Both the position numbers and the translations under genes were made by a program. Source: Buttiauxella brennerae ATCC 51605 (GTDB taxonomy: Bacteria; Pseudomonadota; Gammaproteobacteria; Enterobacterales; Enterobacteriaceae). Taken from it: a DNA stretch of 64,000 bases. The stretch covers positions 86,444-150,443 of the forward strand of contig NZ_LXER01000019.1 of assembly GCF_001654925.1 (NCBI RefSeq), given 5' to 3'. Below the pieces are notes generated by a model. That model was not told where the DNA came from. It searched no databases and saw only the letters and a program-made list of their open reading frames with translations. Positions 9,683-18,526 of this stretch are shown here, piece after piece; position 1 is the stretch's first letter; every line of letters starts with the position of its first letter.

Positions 9683-10324
9683 TTATTCAAAGAACTGACT
9701 GATTTTTGCTTTGAGGATATCAATGGCAATACGGTTTTTACCCCCGCGCGGCACGATGATATCGGCATACTGCTTAGAAGGTTCGATGAATTGTAAGAAC
9801 ATAGGACGAACGGTTTTCTGGTATTGGGCCATTACAGAGTCCATTGAACGGCCACGTTCGTTTACATCACGTTTCATACGACGCATCAGGCAAATATCCA
9901 GCGGCGTATCAACAAAGATAGAAAAGTTCATCTCTTCGCGCAGACGGGCATCCGTCAGCAACAAAATCCCTTCCAGAATGATGACTTTCTTCGGCATTAA
10001 ATGAACAGTGTTACCGGTACGGGTGTGCTCCACATAGCTGTAGACAGGCAGTTCAATGGGGTTACCGGATTTAAGCGTTTGTAAATGCTGGAACAGCAGA
10101 TTGTGGTCCATCGCATTAGGATGGTCGTAGTTGGTCTTAACTCGTTCTTCCATCGAAAGATGGCTTTGGTCTTTGTAATAACTGTCTTCTGGAATGACAC
10201 CAATGTGTTCATCACCAACCTGATCACGCAATTCGCGATACAGTGTGCTGGCAATAAGACTTTTTCCTGAAGCCGACGCACCGGCTATCCCGATGATGAC
10301 GCATTGATGGGACTTGTCAGTCAT
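9683..10324 (-). CDS. udk: Uridine/cytidine kinase
   Basis: 213 residues, as in E. coli. Udk phosphorylates uridine and cytidine to UMP and CMP for pyrimidine salvage. The P-loop [11 protein letters not shown] is at residues 12-22, followed by EDSYYKD and YDHPNAMDH, which contact the nucleoside, and [11 protein letters not shown], the lid arginines. It is the first gene of the udk-dcd-asmA cluster; a good -10 box lies about 65 bp upstream. Confidence 0.97.
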   Translation of the reverse strand: MTDKSHQCVIIGIAGASASGKSLIASTLYRELRDQVGDEHIGVIPEDSYYKDQSHLSMEERVKTNYDHPNAMDHNLLFQHLQTLKSGNPIELPVYSYVEHTRTGNTVHLMPKKVIILEGILLLTDARLREEMNFSIFVDTPLDICLMRRMKRDVNERGRSMDSVMAQYQKTVRPMFLQFIEPSKQYADIIVPRGGKNRIAIDILKAKISQFFE

Positions 10325-10669
10325 GTTGTAACGAGCCTTGTTGACTTAAATGTTGAGGAAGGGCGACGCTACATGCGTCAAACGCGGCAATTATAGGGAG
10401 ATCCGCCCGCTGATACCAGAGTAATGCGCTCTCAAGGGCGATTTTAGCTGCTGAAGGGGAAGGCAATAATGTCCTTTCAATAAATATGACTATTATCAAG
10501 AGGTGAAAATAAGTCTGTCAAATATCACTTTTTATGACTTCTTGATGTTAAATTATGACCGCACTGCATAGGAATTGTAAATTGTTTGTACTAGCATAAA
10601 CCGACACTTATCTTTTTTATTTGCATCCGGGCATGGCACCTGGCGGCACGCCTTAACGGATTTGCGGTA
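10325..10669. other. Intergenic region between divergent udk and dgcE
   Basis: 345 bp. The left third carries the udk -10 box and leader. The right part, upstream of dgcE, is AT-rich (about 10490-10620) and must hold the dgcE promoter, but I cannot assign a sigma-70 or sigma-S site with confidence. I see no other feature. Confidence 0.6.
10390..10395 (-). promoter_or_regulatory. -10 box of the udk promoter
   Basis: The minus strand carries a perfect TATAAT about 65 bp before the udk start. The hexamer 17 bp upstream (TGGTAT) is a weak -35, so transcription would start near position 10383. Confidence 0.6.
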
Positions 10670-13600
10670 ATGATCAAACAAAGCACAAAAGAGTTAATCG
10701 CAATGCCTTCCTTCGTACTGCCGGTGGGATTAGGGGTTCTAAGCTTTGTATTTACCTATTACTCCCTGGAATTATCACTAGTCGGTACTGTTTTAGCGCC
10801 ATTATGGTTCCCAACGTCCATCATGATGGTGGCATTATTTCGCCATTCTTTTCGCCAGTGGCCAATGGTCATTGTGGTTTGTGCTCTCGGCAGTTTGTGC
10901 GCATCGGCTGTTGTATTTCCCATAAATGAAATTAATCTCGGCTATTCCGCTATCAATATTATTGAGGCGTTGCTCGGCGCATCTTTATTGCGCCGTCTGT
11001 TGCCACAGCATAATCCACTGCAAAATCTTAATAGCTGGGTGCGGCTGGTCGTCGGCAGCGCCGTAATCCCCCCGCTGGTTGGAGGGTTGCTGGCGGTTTG
11101 GCTGGAAGGCTTGAGTGGCGCAAATGTCGCAAAAACCTTTTTTGTCTGGGTTCTGTCAGAAACGATCGGTAGCCTGGCATTGGTTCCAACAGCATTATTG
11201 TTTAAACCTGCCTATTTATTACGCTATAAGAACCCAAAACTATTAGTAGAAACGATATTCACTTTTGTTATCACTCTGACCCTGAGCTATCTCGCCCTGC
11301 TTTATATGCCATGGCCTTTTACTTTTATTATTGTTTTTCTGATGTGGAGTGCAATCCGCCTGCCCCGCCTGGAAGCCTTTATTGTTTTCCTTGGGACACT
11401 CATGGTTGTCTCATTAATGATGGCCACCACCAATCAAACCGGCCTGCAACAGCCCCACACAGCAATCATGAACAATGCGCCCTGGCTGCCGTTTCTGATG
11501 ATTTTGCTGCCGGCAAACGTCATGACGATGGTGATGTATTCATTTCGTGAAGAGCGTAAGCACATCACCGAAAGTGAAGCACGTTTCCGTAACGCCATGG
11601 AGTACTCAGCCATTGGTATGGCGCTGGTTTCGACCGACGGGCAGTGGTTGCAGGTTAATAAATCACTGAGCAAATTCCTTGGCTATACCCCGGAGCAGCT
11701 TCGCTCACTCACCTTCCAGCAAATTACGCATCCGGAAGATTTACATGCTGATTTGCAGCAACTCAATATGCTGGTTAGCGGTAGTATCAACAGCTATTCG
11801 ATGGAAAAGCGCTACTACACCAGTAAGGGTGATGTGGTGTGGGCACTGCTTGCGGTATCTATCGTGCGCGATATTGACGGTTCCCCGCTCTATTTAATCG
11901 CGCAAATCGAAGACATCAACGACCTCAAGCATACCGAATGGGTGAATAAGCGGTTGATGGAGCGCATTACGCTGGCTAATGAAGCGGGCGGAATTGGGAT
12001 TTGGGAGTGGGATCTTGTCAGCGATGTGATTAGCTGGGATAAACGCATGTTTGATCTCTACGAAGTCCCGGCCCATATGAAACCCACCTACGCTTTATGG
12101 CTGGAATGTATTGTTCCTGATGACGCCGCTGCGGCTGAGAAAACAGTTCGCGAAGCCTTGCATGATCGTGTGCCATTTAAAATGGAATACCGCATTAATG
12201 TCAAAGAGGGTATTCGCCATATTCGCTCGCTGGCGAACCGCGTACTGAATAAGAATGGTGATGTTGAGCGTTTGCTCGGTATCAACATGGATATGACGGA
12301 AGTCAAACAGCTTAACGAAGCGCTGTACCAGGAAAAAGAGCGACTGCACATCACGCTGGACTCAATTGGGGAAGCGGTGATCTGTACCGACGTGGATATG
12401 AATATCACCTTTATGAACCCGATTGCCGAAAAGCTCAGCGGCTGGCCGCAACAGCAGGCGATTGGCCAGCATATTCTGGCGATTTTACACATCACGTTTG
12501 GCGACACCGGTCCGGTGATGGAAAACATTCACAGCGGTGATTATTCACGCACAACTATCGAGCATGATGTGGTTCTGCATTGCCGCAACGGCGGCAGTTA
12601 CGACATTCATTATAGCATTACCCCGTTAACCACACTTGATGGGCAAAGTATCGGCTCGGTTTTGGTTATTCAGGATGTCACTGAATCGCGGAAAATGCTC
12701 AAACAACTGAGCTACAGCGCTTCACACGATGGCCTGACGCACCTGGCAAACCGGGTGAGTTTCGAAAATCATCTCAAGCGTTTACTGCAAAGCGCCGGGG
12801 AAAACCGCCAACGCCACGCTCTGGTATTTATCGATCTCGACCGGTTTAAAGCGGTGAACGACACTGCGGGGCACGCGGCGGGCGATGCGCTGCTGCGCGA
12901 ACTGGCTTCCTTAATGCTTAGCATGTTGCGCACTGGAGACTTCCTGGCTCGTCTGGGTGGCGATGAGTTTGGCCTGCTCCTCCCGGACTGTTCAGCAGAC
13001 AACGCACGTCATATTTCTGAACGTATTATTCAGAGTATCAATGACTACCACTTTACCTGGAACGGGCGTCTGCATCGTATTGGTGCCAGTGCCGGGATCA
13101 CGCAAATTGACGCCGATAACCGAATAGCCTCGGAAGTGCTGTCTCAAGCGGATATAGCCTGTTACGCCTCGAAAAATGGCGGCCGTGGCCGGGTAACGGT
13201 GTTTGAATCTTCCCAGCACGATATTCACACCAACGATCAGAATTTTTCTGTCGATGAACAAAAACGCATTATCAATGACAACCCTATTCTGATGGTCGCC
13301 CAGGGTGTTGCCCCACCACGCATCCCGGAGACAACCAGCTTCTATGTCATGTCGCTGCGCTTGTGGGGAAGTGACGATATGGTGATTAATGAGTCCGTTT
13401 TCCGTGCCGCAGTGACCGATAAAAATCTGCAATGTGCACTCGACCTGCGGATTTTTAATGAATTCTTCAGCAAGTTTGCCCTGCAAGTGGCCAACAAAGG
13501 CTTTGGGGTTGCATTCACCCTTTCCTCTGCTGGCCTCGCAAGCGATAACGTCGTCGATGAAATACTGGCGCAATTATCACGTAGCCCCCTCCCCGCACGC

Positions 13601-14005
13601 TTGTTGCACCTGATGATCCATTGCGAAGCGTTGCAACATGAAGATGAAAGAATCGACCGCAACCTGCAACGGCTTCGCGACAGCGGCTGCCAGCTAATTT
13701 TGAGTCATGTGGGCCGCGATCTGGATATCTTTAAAGACATATCACGCCAGCATTTCAGTTACATCATTGTGGACAGCGAACTGATTCAGAACGTGCATTG
13801 CAACCTGATGGACGAAATGATGGTGACCATAATTCATGGCCACGCACAGCGCCAGTCATTACAAACCATCGCTGGCCCGGCGGATATCCCGATGGTGTTG
13901 GATACGCTTTCCGGCATTGGTGTAGAGCTGATTTATGGTGAAGCGGTGACACAACCAACCCCGCTGGAAATGCTGCTTAACTCCAGTTATTTTGCGATTA
14001 ACTGA
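10670..14005 (+). CDS. dgcE: Membrane-bound diguanylate cyclase DgcE (YegE)
   Basis: 1111 residues (E. coli about 1105). Order: MASE1 membrane domain with about eight helices (residues 1-290), three PAS domains (about 300-420, 430-550, 555-675), GGDEF domain (about 685-850), then a degenerate EAL-like domain to the end. The active loop is intact (RLGGDEFGLLL) and the product-inhibition I-site RTGD lies at the standard distance before it. The EAL part has lost its E-A-L signature and metal ligands, so phosphodiesterase activity is unlikely. In E. coli DgcE sits at the top of the c-di-GMP cascade that turns on curli through CsgD. Its 3' end overlaps the end of alkA by 19 bp. Confidence 0.95.
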   Translation: MIKQSTKELIAMPSFVLPVGLGVLSFVFTYYSLELSLVGTVLAPLWFPTSIMMVALFRHSFRQWPMVIVVCALGSLCASAVVFPINEINLGYSAINIIEALLGASLLRRLLPQHNPLQNLNSWVRLVVGSAVIPPLVGGLLAVWLEGLSGANVAKTFFVWVLSETIGSLALVPTALLFKPAYLLRYKNPKLLVETIFTFVITLTLSYLALLYMPWPFTFIIVFLMWSAIRLPRLEAFIVFLGTLMVVSLMMATTNQTGLQQPHTAIMNNAPWLPFLMILLPANVMTMVMYSFREERKHITESEARFRNAMEYSAIGMALVSTDGQWLQVNKSLSKFLGYTPEQLRSLTFQQITHPEDLHADLQQLNMLVSGSINSYSMEKRYYTSKGDVVWALLAVSIVRDIDGSPLYLIAQIEDINDLKHTEWVNKRLMERITLANEAGGIGIWEWDLVSDVISWDKRMFDLYEVPAHMKPTYALWLECIVPDDAAAAEKTVREALHDRVPFKMEYRINVKEGIRHIRSLANRVLNKNGDVERLLGINMDMTEVKQLNEALYQEKERLHITLDSIGEAVICTDVDMNITFMNPIAEKLSGWPQQQAIGQHILAILHITFGDTGPVMENIHSGDYSRTTIEHDVVLHCRNGGSYDIHYSITPLTTLDGQSIGSVLVIQDVTESRKMLKQLSYSASHDGLTHLANRVSFENHLKRLLQSAGENRQRHALVFIDLDRFKAVNDTAGHAAGDALLRELASLMLSMLRTGDFLARLGGDEFGLLLPDCSADNARHISERIIQSINDYHFTWNGRLHRIGASAGITQIDADNRIASEVLSQADIACYASKNGGRGRVTVFESSQHDIHTNDQNFSVDEQKRIINDNPILMVAQGVAPPRIPETTSFYVMSLRLWGSDDMVINESVFRAAVTDKNLQCALDLRIFNEFFSKFALQVANKGFGVAFTLSSAGLASDNVVDEILAQLSRSPLPARLLHLMIHCEALQHEDERIDRNLQRLRDSGCQLILSHVGRDLDIFKDISRQHFSYIIVDSELIQNVHCNLMDEMMVTIIHGHAQRQSLQTIAGPADIPMVLDTLSGIGVELIYGEAVTQPTPLEMLLNSSYFAIN

Positions 14006-14859
14006 GGCTCGGGTTCAACTGCCGGAAACCAGCCTTCGCTATACCAGATGTGCAATAGCGCGTAGGAGCGCCAGGGTTTCCAGCGTTCTGCGTAATGGCG
14101 GATTTGTGCAGGCGTCATGCCGGGGAAACGCTGCTTTATCAAATAATCATCAGGCAAGAATACATCGCTTGCCTGCCAGCCACGCAAAGCGATGTAGTTT
14201 GCTGTCCAGCGGCCAATTCCTGGATACGTTGTCAGCATTTTCACGCCTTGTTCCACATCCGCAGGGCTGTGTAGCGGGAACTCACCCTCGACCATCAAAC
14301 GCGCCAGATGAATAATCGCCTCACCGCGTTTTAGCGGCATACCAAGCGCTTTTAGCTGTTCAGGCACCAACGATGCCAACTCCTCAGGGCGTGGGAAAAT
14401 AACCCATTCTGGGTGTTCCACCAGCTGCTCACCAAAGGTGAGCGCCAGTTTACTGGCCAGTTTTGCAGCCATCGCCACGCTCACCAGTTGCCCTAAAATT
14501 GCGCGAATAGCTTGCTCAAAAGTATCCATACAGCCGGGTAGGCGCAGGCCCGGACGCGCCACCGACAATTCACCGAGGCTTTCAAGAATGGTATGCGGCT
14601 GGCAATCCAAATCCAGCAACTGCTTTATTCGCGCTAACACTTCGCTGGCAACTGGCTGCAAACCTTCACTTAGCGTCACGTTTAGCCGGCAGGCTGCTTC
14701 ATCCGCTTCAAGCGTCAGTAACCCCTGATGGTTCCCCAGTGCAAAACTGCGGCAATAACGATCCTCTGAGACAATCTCAATGCCACTGACCGCACGTCCG
14801 GCCAGAAATCCAAACATCCACTTCCAGTCATAAGGCGGGTTGTAGTCTAGTTGGTACAT
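13987..14859 (-). CDS. alkA: DNA-3-methyladenine glycosylase II
   Basis: 290 residues from MYQLDYNPPYDWKW, which aligns with the E. coli start MYTLNWQPPYDW; an upstream in-frame ATG would add 11 residues absent from the family. AlkA excises alkylated bases, mainly 3-methyladenine, at the start of base excision repair. The N-terminal domain is followed by the helix-hairpin-helix region (TYPGIGRWTANYIALRGW), and LPDDYLIKQ holds the catalytic aspartate. In E. coli it is induced by methylated Ada. It is divergent from yegD, and its tail runs 8 residues longer than the E. coli protein. Confidence 0.95.
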   Translation of the reverse strand: MYQLDYNPPYDWKWMFGFLAGRAVSGIEIVSEDRYCRSFALGNHQGLLTLEADEAACRLNVTLSEGLQPVASEVLARIKQLLDLDCQPHTILESLGELSVARPGLRLPGCMDTFEQAIRAILGQLVSVAMAAKLASKLALTFGEQLVEHPEWVIFPRPEELASLVPEQLKALGMPLKRGEAIIHLARLMVEGEFPLHSPADVEQGVKMLTTYPGIGRWTANYIALRGWQASDVFLPDDYLIKQRFPGMTPAQIRHYAERWKPWRSYALLHIWYSEGWFPAVEPEPQLIAK

Positions 14860-14967
14860 ACTTTCATCTCTGCTGTTGAGTATCGGCGGCACAGAAGTAT
14901 ATTTTATTGCTCAGTGCTTCACATTCCGCTAAAGTCGCCCCCCTTCTTCACCGGCATGGGGGATGTT

Positions 14968-16323
14968 ATGCAATTTATAGGCTTTGATTATGGTACTGCA
15001 AACTGCTCTGTAGCAGTGATGCGCGATGGCGTTCCACAGGCGCTGGAGATGGAAAACGGTTCGACATTGCTTCCGTCAATGTTGTGCGCACCGACACGTG
15101 AATCAGTGAGTGAGTGGCTTTATCGTCATCACGAAGTCCCGGCTACCGGTACTGAAACCCAGGCATTGCTGCGTCGAGCGGTCTCTTTTAACCGCGAAGA
15201 AGATATTGATGTGTTGCCTGGCAGCGTGCAGTTTGGGCTCAGCTCCCTGCAGCAGTATATGGAAGATCCCGAAGAAGTTTACTTCGTTAAATCACCAAAA
15301 TCATTCCTCGGCGCCAACGGATTAAAACCACAACAAGTCGCGCTGTTCGAAGATTTAGTTTGCGCCATGATGCTGCATATTCGCAATCAAGCGCAAAGCC
15401 AGGTCGCAGAACCCATCACTCAAGCCGTGATTGGTCGCCCGATCAACTTCCAGGGCTCAGGCGGCGATGAAGCAAACCAGCAGGCGCAAGGTATTCTTGA
15501 CCGCGCAGCTCATCGCGCGGGCTTTAAAGACGTGGTGTTTCAGTTTGAGCCGGTCGCGGCAGGCCTCGATTTTGAAGCGACGCTAACGGAAGAAAAACAG
15601 GTGCTCGTCGTGGATATCGGCGGCGGGACTACCGACTGCTCGGTGTTACTGATGGGCCCACAATGGCGCGCCCGACGTGACCGCGAGCAAAGTCTGCTCG
15701 GCCATAGCGGCTGCCGTGTTGGCGGTAACGATCTGGATATCATGCTGGCTTTCAAACAGCTCTCCCCCTTACTGGGCATGGGCGGCCAAACGGAGAAAGG
15801 CATCGCGCTGCCGGTACTGCCGTGGTGGAATGCGGTTGCGATAAACGATGTCCCGGCGCAAAACGATTTTTACAGCAGTGCCAATGGCCGCATGCTAAAC
15901 GAGTTGGTACGCGATTCGCGTGAGCCTGAGAAAGTCGCATTCCTGCAAAAAGTCTGGCGCCAGCGTCTTAGCTATCGCCTGGTGCGCGCAGCTGAAGAGA
16001 GCAAAATTGCGCTTTCAGACAGCCAGCAAGTCGCGACCATGCTGCCGTTTATCAGTAAAGAACTGGGCTGCGAGATTACTCAAACAGAGCTGGAAAGTGC
16101 TATCAGCCAGCCGCTGCAACGTATTCTCGAGCAAGTCACACTGGCGCTGGAAAACAGTGCGGTAAAACCTGATGTGATTTATCTCACCGGCGGGAGTGCC
16201 CGTTCGCCATTGCTCAAGCATGCACTTGCGCAGCAATTACCGGGTATTCCGTTGGCAGGAGGCGATGATTTCGGCTCCGTCACCGCAGGCCTTGCCCGTT
16301 GGGCTGATGTGGTGTTCCGCTAA
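14968..16323 (+). CDS. yegD: Hsp70-family chaperone-like protein YegD
   Basis: 451 residues from MQFIGFDYGTANCSVAV; the matching E. coli protein has 450. I chose this ATG because GGGGG lies 6 bp upstream; the longer in-frame extension has no homology. It has the actin/Hsp70 ATPase fold: phosphate-1 loop FDYGTANCS, phosphate-2 VDIGGGTTDCS near residue 212 and the adenosine motif TGGSARSP near 408. It lacks the Hsp70 substrate-binding domain, so it is an Hsp70-like ATPase of unknown client. It diverges from alkA. Confidence 0.93.
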   Translation: MQFIGFDYGTANCSVAVMRDGVPQALEMENGSTLLPSMLCAPTRESVSEWLYRHHEVPATGTETQALLRRAVSFNREEDIDVLPGSVQFGLSSLQQYMEDPEEVYFVKSPKSFLGANGLKPQQVALFEDLVCAMMLHIRNQAQSQVAEPITQAVIGRPINFQGSGGDEANQQAQGILDRAAHRAGFKDVVFQFEPVAAGLDFEATLTEEKQVLVVDIGGGTTDCSVLLMGPQWRARRDREQSLLGHSGCRVGGNDLDIMLAFKQLSPLLGMGGQTEKGIALPVLPWWNAVAINDVPAQNDFYSSANGRMLNELVRDSREPEKVAFLQKVWRQRLSYRLVRAAEESKIALSDSQQVATMLPFISKELGCEITQTELESAISQPLQRILEQVTLALENSAVKPDVIYLTGGSARSPLLKHALAQQLPGIPLAGGDDFGSVTAGLARWADVVFR

Positions 16324-16332
16324 TTAAAAACC

Positions 16333-16360
16333 ACGCCGTGGGGGAACCTGCGGCGTTTTA
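16333..16360 (+). terminator. Probable terminator after yegD
   Basis: ACGCCG and CGGCGT form a 6-bp stem around a 12-nt G-rich loop and are followed by TTTTA, starting 10 bp after the yegD stop. It overlaps the end of the convergent antitoxin gene. Confidence 0.55.
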
Positions 16361-16675
16361 AATTTTCATCTGTTTAACACCATCCGGAAACTCAATTTGC
16401 AGCGAGAGTTTGCCACCCAACGCTTCGATATAACGCTTTAACGTCCCCAGTTTGACTTCATTGCCGCGTTTTTCAATGGCCGTCACCGCCGGTTGGCTGA
16501 TACCCATCGCTTCTGCCAGTTGTTGTTGCGACCAGCCCATTTGCTCGCGAACCATTGACAGACAGCTTTCCAGAATCAGTTCCTGAGTCGCTTCAGCTAT
16601 TCGTTTCTGACTTTCAGGTGAACGACGAGCAATTAACTCTTCTAATGTGCTGTAACCTTTCGGATTGTTTTTCAT
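16358..16675 (-). CDS. HigA-like antitoxin, XRE-family helix-turn-helix
   Basis: 105 residues. The central helix-turn-helix is WSQQQLAEAMGISQPAVTAIEKRG (about residues 48-71), followed by a short C-terminal strand ALGGKLSLQIEF typical of HigA-type antitoxins. It follows the toxin gene directly (1-bp gap), the reversed toxin-first order characteristic of higBA modules. It should neutralise the toxin and repress the shared promoter through the palindromes at 17037-17076. Confidence 0.85.
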   Translation of the reverse strand: MKNNPKGYSTLEELIARRSPESQKRIAEATQELILESCLSMVREQMGWSQQQLAEAMGISQPAVTAIEKRGNEVKLGTLKRYIEALGGKLSLQIEFPDGVKQMKI

Positions 16676-16676
16676 A

Positions 16677-17024
16677 TTATTTTTCCTGTGACTTCAACCA
16701 AGCTATAAACTCTTTGTCCGCAATAGCGATCATCGATTCGTAGAACCGTTTAGTTTTCGACTTATCACCTGCGCACAACAGAACAGCATTTCGGCGGTAA
16801 TCAAAAATATAAAATGCCCGAACGGGCTTACCCTGGTGCTGAACTCTCAACTCTTTCATGTTGGCAAAACGTGAACCATTTACAGTGTCGGCATAGGGAC
16901 GAGGCAAATAAGGCCCCCAAAACCGTAAATGCCCCATCACTGCAAGCATCTTTTCCTGAAGGTCATTGTGTTGCTCATCAAACCATTCTTCATACCGTTT
17001 TGTAGTCAATATCTTCCATGTCAT
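16677..17024 (-). CDS. HigB/RelE-superfamily toxin (phage-derived Gp49-like family)
   Basis: 115 residues, basic. The pattern WKILTTKRYEEWFDEQ ... LPRPYADTVNGSRFANMKELRVQHQGKPVRAFYIFDYRRNAVLLCAGDKSKTKRFYESMI matches HigB-like mRNA interferases that cleave mRNA on the ribosome; R and K side chains in KELRVQ, RAFYIFD and GDKSK are the usual catalytic surface. It is the first gene of a two-gene operon with the antitoxin. The pair occupies the yegD-mdtA gap, which in E. coli holds other genes, so it is probably acquired. Confidence 0.85.
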   Translation of the reverse strand: MTWKILTTKRYEEWFDEQHNDLQEKMLAVMGHLRFWGPYLPRPYADTVNGSRFANMKELRVQHQGKPVRAFYIFDYRRNAVLLCAGDKSKTKRFYESMIAIADKEFIAWLKSQEK

Positions 17025-17036
17025 AGCGTTGCCTTA

Positions 17037-17076
17037 TAAACTATAGTTTATATTAAATGTATAAACCACAGTTTAT
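17037..17076. promoter_or_regulatory. Twin palindromic operators of the toxin-antitoxin operon
   Basis: TAAACTATAGTTTA at 17037-17050 is a perfect 14-bp palindrome. ATAAAC-CACA-GTTTAT at 17061-17076 is a second copy with the same half-site (TAAAC/GTTTA). The first copy begins 12 bp upstream of the toxin start. Two copies of one half-site pair beside the promoter are what autorepression by a dimeric antitoxin would need. Confidence 0.75.
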
Positions 17077-17170
17077 TGCCCAAAATTCAAACAGGATACT
17101 ATTCAACCGTTTTCTTCCGAGGCGCTACGCAAAAAACCATCCCCCTTGATGGATCCATACAGTACTTCAT

Positions 17171-17188
17171 AATTCCTCCATTTTTCCG
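17171..17188 (+). promoter_or_regulatory. Candidate BaeR box upstream of mdtA
   Basis: AATTCCTCCATTTTTCCG matches about 11 of 18 positions of the BaeR consensus recalled from E. coli (TTTTTCTCCATDATTGGC), keeping the CTCCAT core. It is about 90 bp before the mdtA start, where BaeR activates the operon in response to envelope stress and some exported compounds. Confidence 0.5.
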
Positions 17189-17275
17189 CTGCCTTATCTC
17201 ACTACACTAGTATCATTAGGCCTAACCCCTGAGCATGACGGGGATAATCGTTTCAGGAAGAGAATACGTACATCT

Positions 17276-18526
17276 ATGAAAGGCACATTCACCGCTCGTT
17301 GGTTTTGGATTGCAGCAGCAGTCATTGTCGTTATCGCCGCCATTTTCTTCTGGCGTAACATGAATGCCGGTAACGACACCGCAGGTTCGCAATCGACACA
17401 ACAACGCCCTGCTGGCGGTCGCCACGGGATGCGCGGTGGCGCGTTAGCCCCGGTGCAAGCCGCAACGGCAACCAGCGAATCTGTGCCGCGTTACCTGACG
17501 GGTCTCGGCACCATTACTGCGGCCAATACTGTCACGGTGCGCAGCCGGGTAGACGGGCAATTGCTGGCCATTCACTTCCAGGAAGGGCAACAGGTTAAAG
17601 CCGGTGATTTGCTGGCAGAAATTGACCCAAGCCAGTTCAAAATCGCCCTCGCCCAGGCTCAAGGGCAGCTGGCAAAAGATCAGGCAACACTTGCCAATGC
17701 ACGCCGTGACCTGGCACGTTATCAGCAACTGGTTAAAACCAATCTGGTTTCCCGCCAGGAGATGGACGCCCAACAAGCGCTGGTCAATGAATCTGTCGGG
17801 ACGATAAAAGCCGATGAAGCCGCTGTCGCCAGCGCACAATTGCAACTCGACTGGAGCCGCATCACCGCGCCGATTGATGGCCGCGTGGGGCTAAAACAGG
17901 TCGATGTCGGCAATCAGATCTCCAGCAGCGACACCGCAGGTATTGTGGTGCTGACCCAAACGCATCCTATTGACCTGATCTTTACCCTGCCGGAAGGTGA
18001 TATTGCGACCGTTGTCAAAGCGCAAAAAGCGGGAGCCACGCTTAGCGTTGAGGCCTGGGATCGCACCAACAAACTCAAGCTGAGCACCGGCGCATTACTG
18101 AGCCTGGATAACCAAATTGATGCCACAACCGGCACCATCAAACTCAAAGCTCGTTTTAATAATGAAGACGATGCGCTTTTCCCTAACCAGTTCGTCAACG
18201 CGCGAATGCTGGTTGATACCCAGCAAAATGCGGTAGTCATTCCAACGGCTGCCCTGCAAATGGGTAACGAAGGCAACTTTGTCTGGGTGCTTAATAGTGA
18301 TGATAAAGTCAGTAAACACCTGGTCACGACCGGCATTCAGGACAGCCAAAAAGTGGTGATTGCCGCCGGGCTTTCTGCCGGAGATCGTGTTGTGACTGAC
18401 GGAATTGATCGCCTGACAGAAGGCGCGAAAGTTGAAGTAGTTGAGGCGCAATCAGCGACAGCTGCTTCCCCACCGAAAGAGGTCGAACACCCGCAAAAAC
18501 ACAAACGTAACGGAGCGACTTCCTGA
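17276..18526 (+). CDS. mdtA: MdtA, membrane fusion protein of the MdtABC efflux pump
   Basis: 416 residues (E. coli 415). An N-terminal membrane anchor (about 8-28) is followed by the HlyD-type periplasmic adaptor: lipoyl half-domains ([20 protein letters not shown] near 90; [12 protein letters not shown] near 200), an alpha-hairpin between them, and beta-barrel and proximal domains. MdtA joins the MdtB/MdtC transporter to TolC for export of bile salts, novobiocin and similar compounds. Its TGA overlaps the ATG of mdtB by one base. Confidence 0.96.
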   Translation: MKGTFTARWFWIAAAVIVVIAAIFFWRNMNAGNDTAGSQSTQQRPAGGRHGMRGGALAPVQAATATSESVPRYLTGLGTITAANTVTVRSRVDGQLLAIHFQEGQQVKAGDLLAEIDPSQFKIALAQAQGQLAKDQATLANARRDLARYQQLVKTNLVSRQEMDAQQALVNESVGTIKADEAAVASAQLQLDWSRITAPIDGRVGLKQVDVGNQISSSDTAGIVVLTQTHPIDLIFTLPEGDIATVVKAQKAGATLSVEAWDRTNKLKLSTGALLSLDNQIDATTGTIKLKARFNNEDDALFPNQFVNARMLVDTQQNAVVIPTAALQMGNEGNFVWVLNSDDKVSKHLVTTGIQDSQKVVIAAGLSAGDRVVTDGIDRLTEGAKVEVVEAQSATAASPPKEVEHPQKHKRNGATS

